Shown here one piece after another: positions 16,179-24,148 of a stretch of 32,168 nucleotides of DNA. Every line of letters begins with the position of its first letter. Position 1 is the first letter of the stretch. The stretch spans positions 1 to 32,168 of the forward strand of contig CAJTBF010000025.1 of NCBI GenBank assembly GCA_910574195.1, written 5' to 3'. This DNA is from Lachnospiraceae bacterium. GTDB taxonomy: Bacteria > Bacillota > Clostridia > Lachnospirales > Lachnospiraceae. Position numbers and translations under genes: made by a program. A model generated the notes under the pieces. The model did not search any database and had not been told where the DNA came from. It saw only the letters and a program-made list of their open reading frames with translations.

Positions 16179-17202
16179 CTATATTCACCAACTTATATTC
16201 CCGGCTTCCTAAGCCGATTTTCTCTGCCTGCTCCAGCGTATGTATACCATTTCGGGATTCCATTCTTTCTATGAGTGATGCTCCGTCCTCTGCCTGATAG
16301 ACTAGATCAACACAGGCCTGATCCAGCGCTGTCGGATCAAAGGATGCTAAAATCCCAATGTCATGCATATCCGGCTCTGCCGGATTCCCATCACAGTCAC
16401 AGTCTATAGAAAGCCGGTTCATCACATTGATATAAAGAATATTTCCATCCAGATAATCAACAACGGATTTTCCTGCTTCTGCCATAGATTCCAAAAAAGC
16501 ATCCTGGTCACCGCTCCATCCGGAAGTGCTGTTGCCGCCAGAGTGAATCCAGCTTTTGCCTTCCGAAGATGCCATGCCTATGGAAATATTCTTAATAGCC
16601 CCTCCAAAGCCTGCCATACTGTGGCCTTTAAAATGGGACAGGACAACATAATAATCATAATTTTTAAAGTTTGCGCCCACATAGTTCTCCGTCAGGTTAT
16701 CACCGCCATTGACAGGAAGCGTCATAGATCCATTTTCATCCATAATATCAACTGGCGCAATGGAGGTGTATCCGTGGTCTTCTGCCAATTGATAATGCAT
16801 CGCCGTGTTGGCTCGCGTACCGCCATAAGCTGTATTGCATTCTACAATCACTGCATCTAAGGACTGCACCAAATCTCCGATTAGATCTGTCCGCAGGTAA
16901 TTGCTGCCTGGTTCTCCGGTAGACAGCTTCACTGCAACATTTCCTGACGGCGATGCTTCCAGCGCTTCATAAACTGCTCCAAGACCCTCTGGGCTGATAT
17001 CGGTTGTCATATACACAGAAGGTACCGAAGCTGACGGCTCCTTTTGAACGGTTTCACTTTCCATCTCTATGCCTGATTCCGTATCATTTCCCTGCAAATT
17101 CTCTTTATTTTCCGCTCCGGTCTCCTGCTGTGCGTTTTTTCCACATCCGCAGACCAGAAACACTGTTGCTGTAAGTACCAGAAGCAATATTCTTTTTTTC
17201 AT
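16171..17202 (-). CDS. DUF362-domain lipoprotein (second copy in operon)
   Basis: The 343-residue product has a lipoprotein signal: MKKR, a hydrophobic core, then VCGC with Cys20 as the probable lipidation site. A Glu/Thr/Gln-rich linker (21-60) leads into a DUF362 domain (about 65-320) with blocks AVKLSTGEPGSNY, DAVIVECNTAYGG, VVLSHFKGHSMAGFGGAIKN and DPTALDQACVDL. DUF362 proteins are often fused to 4Fe-4S ferredoxin modules; no ferredoxin CxxCxxC motif is seen here. Function of the domain is not established. It lies 15 bp after the flavodoxin lipoprotein gene and overlaps the permease gene, which argues for a joint job at the outer face of the membrane. Confidence 0.85.
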   Translation of the reverse strand: MKKRILLLVLTATVFLVCGCGKNAQQETGAENKENLQGNDTESGIEMESETVQKEPSASVPSVYMTTDISPEGLGAVYEALEASPSGNVAVKLSTGEPGSNYLRTDLIGDLVQSLDAVIVECNTAYGGTRANTAMHYQLAEDHGYTSIAPVDIMDENGSMTLPVNGGDNLTENYVGANFKNYDYYVVLSHFKGHSMAGFGGAIKNISIGMASSEGKSWIHSGGNSTSGWSGDQDAFLESMAEAGKSVVDYLDGNILYINVMNRLSIDCDCDGNPAEPDMHDIGILASFDPTALDQACVDLVYQAEDGASLIERMESRNGIHTLEQAEKIGLGSREYKLVNIDD

Positions 17203-17217
17203 GCATACCGCCTTTCT

Positions 17218-17904
17218 CTACTGTACGATTTCCAGCCATTCTCTCACTGTTTCCAGAGAAGTACCTGCTTCAAATCTTCTGCCCTCCGTCCAGTTTGTCT
17301 GCTCTGAACACAACCCATGCAGGTTCTCGGCACTGGAGCCAATCCCACTGCTATGAGAGGTACAGAATGGAAGGATCGTTTTTCCCGAAAAATCATAGCT
17401 TTCCAAAAAGGTGCTGATGATCCTCGGTGCCTGCCCATGCCAAATGGGGTAACCGATCACAACCCTTTCGTATTCCTGCATGTTATCCACACTTCCTGAG
17501 ATGGCGGGACGGGCGGAAGGATCGTTTTGCTCCTGATCTGCCCGTCCATCGGTATAGTAGGCTAAATCGGCTTCGGTGTAAGGTTCCTCCGGAACAATCT
17601 CATAGAGATCTGCATTTAAAATTTCTGCAGCATACTCAGCCAATGTCTCTGTCGTTCCTGTAGCTGAAAAATAGACGACTAATGTTTTATTTTCCATACC
17701 TGGCTCCTTTTCCGGCTCCTGGCCAGAAGAAGCTGTACCCGCTTCTTCTGGCTTAGAATCTGCTGTATCTTCGCTTTTTGATTGTGCTGTCTGTGTTTCA
17801 TTTTGTGTGGAATTAAGTTCCGGTTCATCAGACGATGCAGCCGTTCCACACCCGGCCAGCGCAAACATCACCAGACAAAGCAGCAAACTGATTCCTCTCT
17901 TCAT
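17218..17904 (-). CDS. Flavodoxin-domain lipoprotein
   Basis: The product has 228 residues. The lipoprotein signal ends in ALAGC (Cys19). A low-complexity Ser/Glu/Gln linker (20-70) precedes a flavodoxin_4-type domain with the FMN phosphate loop VVYFSATGTTETLAEYA (about 75-91) and the conserved block VVIGYPIWHGQAPRII. Flavodoxins are normally cytoplasmic one- or two-electron carriers; here the domain would be tethered outside the membrane. Two bases separate it from the upstream FMN-reductase-like gene, with its RBS (AGGGG) inside that gene's end. Similar architecture recurs in the broken gene at 26289-26805. Confidence 0.9.
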   Translation of the reverse strand: MKRGISLLLCLVMFALAGCGTAASSDEPELNSTQNETQTAQSKSEDTADSKPEEAGTASSGQEPEKEPGMENKTLVVYFSATGTTETLAEYAAEILNADLYEIVPEEPYTEADLAYYTDGRADQEQNDPSARPAISGSVDNMQEYERVVIGYPIWHGQAPRIISTFLESYDFSGKTILPFCTSHSSGIGSSAENLHGLCSEQTNWTEGRRFEAGTSLETVREWLEIVQ

Positions 17905-17906
17905 AC

Positions 17907-18491
17907 TTACCCCTGCCTTTCTTCCAGTGCTTTCAGCAGATACGCCATATTTTTACCGAGATTTGCCATGTTATCCAAGCCCTCCTGATCCTTTTCTACA
18001 TCACCGGGCATCTGGCCGTAAGCCATATTCCAGTAGGTGGAGCCTGCCACGAACATCTCATGGTTCAGGAAAAAGTGATTCATGGCATCTACTGCCTGCA
18101 TAGCTCCGCCTCTTCTTGCCGCTGCTACAGCTGCTCCCACCTTATGTTTCATCGTTTTCCCATCACGATTCATATCACCTACAACTGCAGCTCTTTCCAA
18201 AAATGCCTGCATGTTTGCTGATATATTTGCAGAATAGACCGGAGAACCAAGAAGAATTCCATCTGCCTCAAGCATTTTATCATAAACTTCTCGGAACATA
18301 TCATTCTTATGTACACAGTTGTTCTGTCCACCACATGCCCAGCAAGCCTTACATGGCTCGATAATACTTCCTGCGAACTGAATCATTTCTGTTTCTATTC
18401 CTTCTTTATTTAATTCTTCAAATACTTTATTGATCAAAATTGCAGTATTTCTGCCTTTTCTGGCGCTGCTGTTAATCCCTAATACTTTCAT
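17907..18491 (-). CDS. Flavodoxin-family NAD(P)H-dependent FMN oxidoreductase
   Basis: This 194-residue cytoplasmic protein opens with the FMN-binding loop of the NADPH-dependent FMN reductase family (LGINSSARKGRNTAIL). A cysteine cluster, PCKACWACGGQNNC (about 47-60), is as seen in iron-sulfur flavoproteins and related reductases, and may bind a cluster or act as a redox pair. LLGSPVYSANISANMQAFLER is the conserved flavin-contact segment. A clear GGAGG lies upstream. It sits between the first DUF362 lipoprotein and the flavodoxin lipoprotein genes with gaps of 28 and 2 bp. It could reduce flavin or quinone substrates; the exact acceptor cannot be read from sequence. Confidence 0.88.
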   Translation of the reverse strand: MKVLGINSSARKGRNTAILINKVFEELNKEGIETEMIQFAGSIIEPCKACWACGGQNNCVHKNDMFREVYDKMLEADGILLGSPVYSANISANMQAFLERAAVVGDMNRDGKTMKHKVGAAVAAARRGGAMQAVDAMNHFFLNHEMFVAGSTYWNMAYGQMPGDVEKDQEGLDNMANLGKNMAYLLKALEERQG

Positions 18492-18519
18492 TATAATTTA
18501 CCTCCGGTTGTTACCTTAT

Positions 18520-19902
18520 TTATTTTAATTGTACCAGTTCAATGCCTTCTTCCCCACCCAGATTCCTGCTGTATTGCTTTTCTGTAGAATTATTCCAATG
18601 CTCATGTACTCCAAGATTTTCAACTATATTTCCATTGCTGTCTGTGTAGGAAGTGCCGGATGGCGCACTTCCCACCAGTCCTGCCTCATGCAGATAGTTT
18701 TCGGTTCCCCTAAGGCCGGCAGTCGGATTATGATCCAGAACCGTCGGTTCATTCGTGAGAAAATCTGCACCCACAGAATCGATTGCCACAGGATCAGCAG
18801 ATACAAAGATGCTGGAAGTATAATCTCCATCAAAAGGGGCTTGCCGCCATCTGGAATTGTCACCTGTGATGGATGCCCCTTCACTTGGTGCACAGATAAT
18901 GGCATCCAGCATATACAGCACTGTCTTCCCACCCAGATCAGCATTCGACATCAGGTCTGCAAGTGGGCTGTAAGTATCCATTTCACCTCTTGTCAGCCAC
19001 TGGTGCAGGCTTGCTGCTTCCGGCGGCCGCGTCCTGTTGCCATTGATAAAAGAACCGAAATGGTTTTTTCCGCAAAGTGTGATACCATAGCTATGTCCCT
19101 TCAGGTTTGCAAGATTGATGAGATAATCTGCTTCTGTAACGCAAGTAGGCAGATAATTTGTTCTTCCGCCAAACTCTTGTGACCAGCGAATAGGCGCGTT
19201 TTCATCCGCCTCACCAGTATCCCGTCCTACAAAGTTTATCCCTCGTAATTTCCCTTCCGTACACATTTCTACCATGTAGTCAGGAAACAAACGGGATACA
19301 TCATACACTGTGATATCTGCGGGAGAGATACCTGCTTCTTCTACCATGGAAATGAGCAGTGTTTTTAGCAATACCGGATTAGTGTAGCTCATCTGTGTCT
19401 CTCCGTCCGTATCATTGCCAAACGCTCCGGAACCATTGATATTAACTTTGATTGCAATTTTTTCTCCGTTTGTATAACCGCCGCTCATTCCCCGGCTCTT
19501 TCGATTCGCTTCAAACATCGCCTGCCAGCCAGTCTGTGCAGTTTCCTGTCCGCCAAGGGATGCTATGCTGTCATTGACCATTTTCTGTATCACTGACTCA
19601 TCGAAATGTTCCGGCTCCCACCAATAGCCATTGCCATCCCATTCCACAGAGTCGGGATTATGTACCCAGACAACCCGCCCCGGTACAGCCCCAATCCCGC
19701 TGCCGTAAGGCTCATGTTCCGGATAAACGCCATCATATGGCTGCTGCGAAATAGCCTCTTTTTTAGTTTCCATGTTATTTTCTGCTGTCTGTTGTGTGTC
19801 CGAACCATTGGCTGTATCATTATCCTGCCCGACTTTTGAATTACATGCGGTCAAAAATAGTGAAAATATAAATAAAATAACAACATATGTCCTTTTTAGC
19901 AC
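18520..19902 (-). CDS. DUF362-domain lipoprotein (first copy in operon)
   Basis: The product has 460 residues, from GTG at 19902 with GAGGTGAT upstream. The signal peptide ends in LFLTAC (Cys20), followed by a polar linker. The DUF362 domain (about 130-400) shows KVNINGSGAFG, DITVYDVSRLFPDYM, DYLINLANLKGHSYGITLCG and SADPVAIDSVGADFL. It is longer than the second copy and clearly diverged from it; the block NLKGH is shared in form with SHFKGH of the other. No ferredoxin motif is visible. Its place directly after a cytoplasmic aldo/keto reductase and before flavin proteins suggests a redox-related envelope role, which is inference. Confidence 0.85.
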   Translation of the reverse strand: MLKRTYVVILFIFSLFLTACNSKVGQDNDTANGSDTQQTAENNMETKKEAISQQPYDGVYPEHEPYGSGIGAVPGRVVWVHNPDSVEWDGNGYWWEPEHFDESVIQKMVNDSIASLGGQETAQTGWQAMFEANRKSRGMSGGYTNGEKIAIKVNINGSGAFGNDTDGETQMSYTNPVLLKTLLISMVEEAGISPADITVYDVSRLFPDYMVEMCTEGKLRGINFVGRDTGEADENAPIRWSQEFGGRTNYLPTCVTEADYLINLANLKGHSYGITLCGKNHFGSFINGNRTRPPEAASLHQWLTRGEMDTYSPLADLMSNADLGGKTVLYMLDAIICAPSEGASITGDNSRWRQAPFDGDYTSSIFVSADPVAIDSVGADFLTNEPTVLDHNPTAGLRGTENYLHEAGLVGSAPSGTSYTDSNGNIVENLGVHEHWNNSTEKQYSRNLGGEEGIELVQLK

Positions 19903-19930
19903 AATATCACCTCGGCTTTATTTTCCCCTG

Positions 19931-20884
19931 TTATATCATCTCTTCTTCCCATTCACGAAGAGTGTGGACACCTGCCTCATCCCCCAGCTTCTCTAATCTG
20001 CTGATTTCTTCCGTGGTCAGCTCAATCTGTGACGCTGTCAACGCTTCTTCCACCTGGCTGACCTTTGTCACTCCGATAATAGGAAGTGTTCCTTTCGCAA
20101 TCGCCCAGGCTGCTGCTACCTGTGCCGGGCTGGCGCAAAAACGTGTTCCTACAATTTCCAGCTCGTGGATAAGTGCAGTCAGTTCTTTCAGATGCGGATT
20201 ATAGGAATCTCCCCGTCCTGTTCCTGCCGGGAAAGGATTTTCCTCGGTGTATTTTCCAGTGAGCGCCCCCTGTTCCAGTACCATGTAAGCATAGAATGTG
20301 ATATCGTTTTCTTTACAGTATTCAAGGATTCCGGCGCGTTCTGAGGAACGGTGCAAGAGGCTGTAGTGATTCTGTACTGCTGAAACCTTCAGTCCTTCTT
20401 TCCCAAGTATCTCATTTGCCCGTTTGATCTGGGCGAGATTGTGGTTGGAAACACCGATTTCTTTGATCTGGCCGCTTTTTGCCAATGGAATCAAATCCGG
20501 CGTCCATTTTTCCACATCGAAAGGATTGTGAATCCAGTAGATGTCCATTACATCTGTATGAAGACGCTCCTTGCTGCCATCGATCATTTCCTGCATGGCA
20601 TCCGGTGAGTCACTGGCAATCTGTGGGGTAAATTTCGTGGAGATTATCACCTCATCACGGGGCACTTCTTTCACAAAATCACCAAGGATCCTCTCTGAGC
20701 TTCCCTCTCCGTATACGGCAGCCGTATCCCAAAGATTCAGACCGCACTCCAATGCCTTGTCAAATACCGGCTTTAATTCTTCCTTGGAAAGATGATTTCC
20801 GAATACCTGATCTCCTCCGGCGGCCCCTGCACCCCATGACCATGCACCTAATGCTATACTTGGTTTCTTTTTATTGTTTTCCAT
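19931..20884 (-). CDS. Aldo/keto reductase
   Basis: A full-length 317-residue TIM-barrel oxidoreductase using NADPH to reduce aldehydes or ketones. The catalytic tetrad is complete: Asp53 and Tyr58 in LWDTAAVYGEG, Lys84 in ISTKF and His119 in YWIHN. The cofactor-binding end (AAWAIAKGTLPIIGVTKVSQ) is conserved. The ATG shares one base with the stop of the small two-cysteine gene upstream (TAATG), so translation is coupled, and AAAGGAGGAATT provides the RBS. It is the second gene of the operon divergent from LysR and has no signal peptide. The physiological substrate is unknown. Confidence 0.92.
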   Translation of the reverse strand: MENNKKKPSIALGAWSWGAGAAGGDQVFGNHLSKEELKPVFDKALECGLNLWDTAAVYGEGSSERILGDFVKEVPRDEVIISTKFTPQIASDSPDAMQEMIDGSKERLHTDVMDIYWIHNPFDVEKWTPDLIPLAKSGQIKEIGVSNHNLAQIKRANEILGKEGLKVSAVQNHYSLLHRSSERAGILEYCKENDITFYAYMVLEQGALTGKYTEENPFPAGTGRGDSYNPHLKELTALIHELEIVGTRFCASPAQVAAAWAIAKGTLPIIGVTKVSQVEEALTASQIELTTEEISRLEKLGDEAGVHTLREWEEEMI

Positions 20885-21132
20885 TATAAAATTCCTCCTT
20901 TATGCTCGTTCTGTTTTAATATAAATACCAGATAATCCAGACAATCGATTTCCTTTTGCTTTGAGTGGACTGTTTTCAACAGGTCACGCTTATGGCCAGA
21001 AAGCAGCCGCAGTAGTTCTTTCCTGTCGTTTTCAGTGGCTAGAGCCATACATTTGCTGATTGTTTTTTCATCACATCCGGCGTCCTTTAGGTTTTGGAGT
21101 AAAAGTCCTCTCCGGTCTGATGCTTCTGCCAT
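20884..21132 (-). CDS. Small LysR-linked protein with two conserved cysteines
   Basis: ATG at 21132 follows AAGGAGG by eight bases; a GTG at 21141 would overlap the RBS. The 82-residue product is helical and charged, without signal or membrane segment. It aligns without gaps with the 70-residue product at 30167-30379 (about 22 identities over 69 positions). Shared blocks are QNLKDAGC (Cys20) and DCLDYLV (Cys64), 44 residues apart in both. Both genes are first in operons divergent from a LysR gene. I do not know a named function. A thiol-based sensor, a metal-binding protein or a partner of the regulator are possibilities (inference). Confidence 0.75.
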   Translation of the reverse strand: MAEASDRRGLLLQNLKDAGCDEKTISKCMALATENDRKELLRLLSGHKRDLLKTVHSKQKEIDCLDYLVFILKQNEHKGGIL

Positions 21133-21155
21133 ATGGTTCACCTCCTTACAAGTAA

Positions 21156-21240
21156 AGTGTATAACATACTCTCAGGAATGTAAAATACCTGTTTTTCATT
21201 TCTAGTTATTCTTGAAATGAATATCTGCTTATGGTATACT
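21156..21240. promoter_or_regulatory. Divergent promoters with a T-N11-A LysR box
   Basis: Rightward: TTGAAA (21212-21217) and TATACT (21235-21240), 17-bp spacing, for the LysR gene. Leftward: TTTACA (21184-21179) and TACACT (21161-21156), 17-bp spacing, for the operon. Between them, TTCATTTC (21195-21202) and GAAATGAA (21214-21221) form a perfect 8-bp inverted repeat with 11-bp centre, the classic T-N11-A layout of LysR sites. It overlaps the -35 box of the LysR promoter, as expected for autorepression with activation of the divergent operon. Confidence 0.7.
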
Positions 21241-21272
21241 TTTCTTCCTTAGAATCAATGAGGAGGAATTGC

Positions 21273-22163
21273 ATGGAAATCCGAGTTTTAAGATACTTTT
21301 TGGAAGCTGCACGAGAAGGGAATATCACCAAGGCTGCAGGACGTCTTCACATTTCCCAGCCCACGTTATCCCGGCAGCTAAAAGAATTGGAAGAAGAATT
21401 AGGAAAAAAGTTGTTTATACGAAGTAATTATTCTATTAAGCTCACAGACGAAGGGATGCTTTTGCGTAAACGTGCAGAAGATATCCTTGATATGGTAGAC
21501 AAAACTGCCGATGAATTCAAAGCCTTAGACGACATCAACGGCGGAGATATCCATATTGGATGCGCTGAGTCAGATAATATCAAATATTTTTCCCGGATCA
21601 TGAAAAAAATCCAAGAAAAATATCCCCGTATCCGCTGTCACTTTTACAGCAGTGGTACCGATGCTGTGAACGAGCGGATAGAGCGGGGGCTTCTGGATTT
21701 TGCTATTATTGTTCAGGAAGTCGATCTGTCCAAGTATAATTATTTAAAAATTCCATCCTCCGACACATGGGGGCTGCTTATGAGAAAAGACAGCCCTTTG
21801 GCAGAAAAACCATTCATTCAGCCGGAGGATCTGCTTGACCGCCCACTGATCTGTTCCCGGCAGAGCATGACGGAAGAAATGCAGAAATGGCTGGGGGAAA
21901 TGTTGGATAAACTGAATATTGTCGCAACCTATGACCTGCTTTTTAATGCCTCCGTTATGGTGCGGGAAGGTCTGGGATATGCGCTGGGATTTGACAATAT
22001 CATTTACACCGGGCAAGAAAGCCCTTTGTGTTTCCGCCCGCTGAATCCGGCTTTAAAATCTCCCATGTACATCATCTGGAAGAAATATCAGGTATTTACT
22101 CCGGTTGCCTCTGTTCTGCTGGACGAAATGAAAAAACAGTTTTCTGACACTGATTTAGAATAA
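21273..22163 (+). CDS. LysR-family transcriptional regulator (module 1)
   Basis: A 296-residue regulator from ATG 21273, chosen for its GAGGAGGAATT RBS; a longer frame from 21231 starts in the promoter. The winged HTH covers residues 1-60 (FLEAAREGNITKAAGRLHIS, then QPTLSRQLKELEEELGKKLF), followed by the linker helix and a LysR substrate domain from about 92 (GGDIHIGCAESDN). It is clearly paralogous to the LysR at 30492-31370, sharing the ending YIIWKKYQVFTPVA. It diverges from the small two-cysteine protein and aldo/keto reductase operon and likely controls it. The inducer is unknown. It is convergent with the ferredoxin-type reductase gene at 22205. Confidence 0.93.
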   Translation: MEIRVLRYFLEAAREGNITKAAGRLHISQPTLSRQLKELEEELGKKLFIRSNYSIKLTDEGMLLRKRAEDILDMVDKTADEFKALDDINGGDIHIGCAESDNIKYFSRIMKKIQEKYPRIRCHFYSSGTDAVNERIERGLLDFAIIVQEVDLSKYNYLKIPSSDTWGLLMRKDSPLAEKPFIQPEDLLDRPLICSRQSMTEEMQKWLGEMLDKLNIVATYDLLFNASVMVREGLGYALGFDNIIYTGQESPLCFRPLNPALKSPMYIIWKKYQVFTPVASVLLDEMKKQFSDTDLE

Positions 22164-22164
22164 C

Positions 22165-22194
22165 GGAGGGGGCAAAATACCGTTTGACCCCTCC
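22165..22194. terminator. Bidirectional terminator between convergent genes
   Basis: GGAGGGG (22165-22171) pairs with CCCCTCC (22188-22194); inside, CAAA pairs with TTTG around a six-base loop, with one G-A mismatch. It starts two bases after the LysR stop and precedes the end of the convergent gene at 22205. Confidence 0.7.
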
Positions 22195-22204
22195 ATCATT
22201 TTCA

Positions 22205-23119
22205 TTAATCCATGAATTTCTTTGTAAAATCTTCCATTGCCTCTGATATTTTAATCTGCTGCGGGCAGACCGCCTCACAGCTTCTGCATCCGATGCAGGC
22301 GCTGGGTCTTTTTTCTTCTTCATAGGCCATGATAGCCATTGGCGCAATGAATCCGCCATCTGTAGAACAGTGTTCGTTATACAAGGCAAGCAGTGCAGGA
22401 ATATCCAACCCTTGCGGACAATGGCTGGTACAATATCTGCAGGCGGTACAGGGAAGAGCCGTGGTGCTCACCATCTGGTCTGCAATATCTAAAATCGCCT
22501 TCTTTTCCTCATCACTTAAAAGCTTTTCTTCTTCAAATGTATGGATATTTTCCCTGAGCTGTTCAAAGTTGGACATTCCAGATAATATAACCGTTACTTC
22601 TGGTATGCTTTGTAAAAACCGGAATGCCCATGCGGGAACATCTTCATTCGGCCGCAGCGTTCTTAACTTCGTAGTATCTTTTTCTGACAATACTGCAAGT
22701 TTACCGCCGCGCAGAGGTTCCATAACCCATACCGGTATCTGATACTCGGCCAGCAGTTCCACCTTTCCCTTTGCCTCCTGAAACGACCAATCAAGATAAT
22801 TCAACTGAATCTGGCCAAATTCCATATACTCTCCGTATGCATCTAAAAACCGCTTCATGGTGTCGTATCCCCCATGGGCTGAAAATCCAAGGTGTTTGAT
22901 TCGTCCATTTTCTTTCTGCTTTATCAGATAATTAAAATTCCCTTCATGGTATCCGTAAGCGGTATCGTAGTAATTGATTCCTTGTTCCATGGAATATGTA
23001 ACCATTTGCGCTGTTTTTTTCTCATCAATGGCAGCATCATTTCCGTCAATTACCGGAAGACGCATGGCGCCCATCCCAAGGGCTGATAATTTTTTGTCTT
23101 TAAACTCTTTGTAAATCAT
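22205..23119 (-). CDS. Ferredoxin-type aldo/keto reductase with internal in-frame deletion
   Basis: The 304-residue product (start at ATG 23119, six bases after GGAGG) has the AKR N terminus with Asp52 and Tyr57 (YYDTAYGYHEG), but then jumps directly to NYLIKQKENGRIKHLGF. Its full-length relative at 24149-25255 has about 70 more residues at this point, including the Lys and His of the catalytic tetrad. The rest is intact: barrel C-terminal half and a two-cluster 4Fe-4S module (LPCTACRYCTSHCPQG and SACIGCRSCEAVCPQQ). The frame is kept, so a protein can be made, but it should not act as a normal reductase. The deletion point lies near 22930-22940. It is last in the operon starting at the truncated permease. 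Confidence 0.85.
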   Translation of the reverse strand: MIYKEFKDKKLSALGMGAMRLPVIDGNDAAIDEKKTAQMVTYSMEQGINYYDTAYGYHEGNFNYLIKQKENGRIKHLGFSAHGGYDTMKRFLDAYGEYMEFGQIQLNYLDWSFQEAKGKVELLAEYQIPVWVMEPLRGGKLAVLSEKDTTKLRTLRPNEDVPAWAFRFLQSIPEVTVILSGMSNFEQLRENIHTFEEEKLLSDEEKKAILDIADQMVSTTALPCTACRYCTSHCPQGLDIPALLALYNEHCSTDGGFIAPMAIMAYEEEKRPSACIGCRSCEAVCPQQIKISEAMEDFTKKFMD

Positions 23120-23150
23120 ATTCATCCTCCATTCTAAAAATCATCTTGTT

Positions 23151-23732
23151 CTAATCAGAAAACGGCTCCGCAATTTTTTTCAAAACGCGGGCCGGCACAC
23201 CACCCACAACTACATTTTCCGGCACATCTTTCGTGACCACTGCTCCGGCCGCCACTACCGCCCCATCTCCAATCCGGACTCCTGGCAGAATCGTTGCACT
23301 TGCTCCTATCCACACCCTTTCTCCAATGATTATCGGCGCAAGAATATTGTCTCCACATTTCAACGGATCCAGATCGTGATTGATTGTGGCAAGCACCACA
23401 TTATGCCCAATCAAAGCACCATCTCCAATTATGATGCCTCCATGATCCTGAAAGCGGCATCCGGAATTGATAAACACATCTTTTCCAATATGGATGTTTT
23501 TGCCGAATTCTGAATAAAAAGGAGGGAACATCCGAAAACTTTCATCAATTTCCCGTCCCGTCAGTTTCTTCATCAATGTCCTGATTTCTTCCGGGGTATG
23601 ATAACTTCCATTCAGTTCACCAGTAATCTGAAGTGCCTCCTGAGATAACAGGTGCATGAACTGATGTGCTTCACTTCCAGCATTTACTCTATGCTCTTTA
23701 TTAATTAATTCAAAAAAATCCTGTAATTTCAT
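23151..23732 (-). CDS. Maltose/galactoside O-acetyltransferase-like enzyme
   Basis: The product has 193 residues with a left-handed beta-helix made of hexapeptide repeats ([56 protein letters not shown]). His119 in ATINHDLDP is the catalytic base of the Maa/LacA group, which transfers acetyl from acetyl-CoA to sugar hydroxyls. The ending [19 protein letters not shown] is conserved. The N-terminal 75 residues are the family's helical cap, a little divergent from the usual maltose type. TAGGAG lies upstream. It follows the unknown 102-residue gene by four bases and precedes the deleted reductase by 31 bp. Such genes often travel with AKR clusters in Clostridia. Confidence 0.9.
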   Translation of the reverse strand: MKLQDFFELINKEHRVNAGSEAHQFMHLLSQEALQITGELNGSYHTPEEIRTLMKKLTGREIDESFRMFPPFYSEFGKNIHIGKDVFINSGCRFQDHGGIIIGDGALIGHNVVLATINHDLDPLKCGDNILAPIIIGERVWIGASATILPGVRIGDGAVVAAGAVVTKDVPENVVVGGVPARVLKKIAEPFSD

Positions 23733-23736
23733 TTTA

Positions 23737-24045
23737 CTATTCTCCTATATTGAGAAGCACCATAACTTTAGTCCATAAATCGAATTCGATTAAGTAAATG
23801 GCTCTCTTCATTATCTCACTCTCCATGGCCATACCTTTTTTCTTATCCAACTCATCTATTAACTCTGCCACTTCCTCCACTGAGACATTGAGCCATGATG
23901 CATGGTGGTCCAATTTTTGTCTATATGCCTCCTTTAGTTCCTCTAGTACTGGGATGAGCAGATATGATAAATCATTATATTTCTTCACTTTTTCGATGAT
24001 AACTTCGTTACCACAAAAAAATTCTTCTGTTTTTATATTTTGCAT
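23737..24045 (-). CDS. Unknown 102-residue helical protein
   Basis: The start is placed at ATG 24045 because GGAGAGG lies just upstream; the ATG at 24057 would overlap this RBS. The product is helical, acidic and soluble, opening [15 protein letters not shown], with a central [22 protein letters not shown] and a hydrophobic end [14 protein letters not shown] do not recognise a family. It could be the effector-like half of a regulator that lost its DNA-binding domain, but nothing upstream (24046-24148) supports this. It is co-oriented and close to the O-acetyltransferase gene. Confidence 0.6.
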   Translation of the reverse strand: MQNIKTEEFFCGNEVIIEKVKKYNDLSYLLIPVLEELKEAYRQKLDHHASWLNVSVEEVAELIDELDKKKGMAMESEIMKRAIYLIEFDLWTKVMVLLNIGE

Positions 24046-24148
24046 AAGCCTCTCCATGCAACGCTAAAGTCAAATTAATCAGTTTCTTTATCCCCTCAAT
24101 TCCCTGCCTTTGAATCCTTATTGCCCATACCAATAATTCTACTGTATT

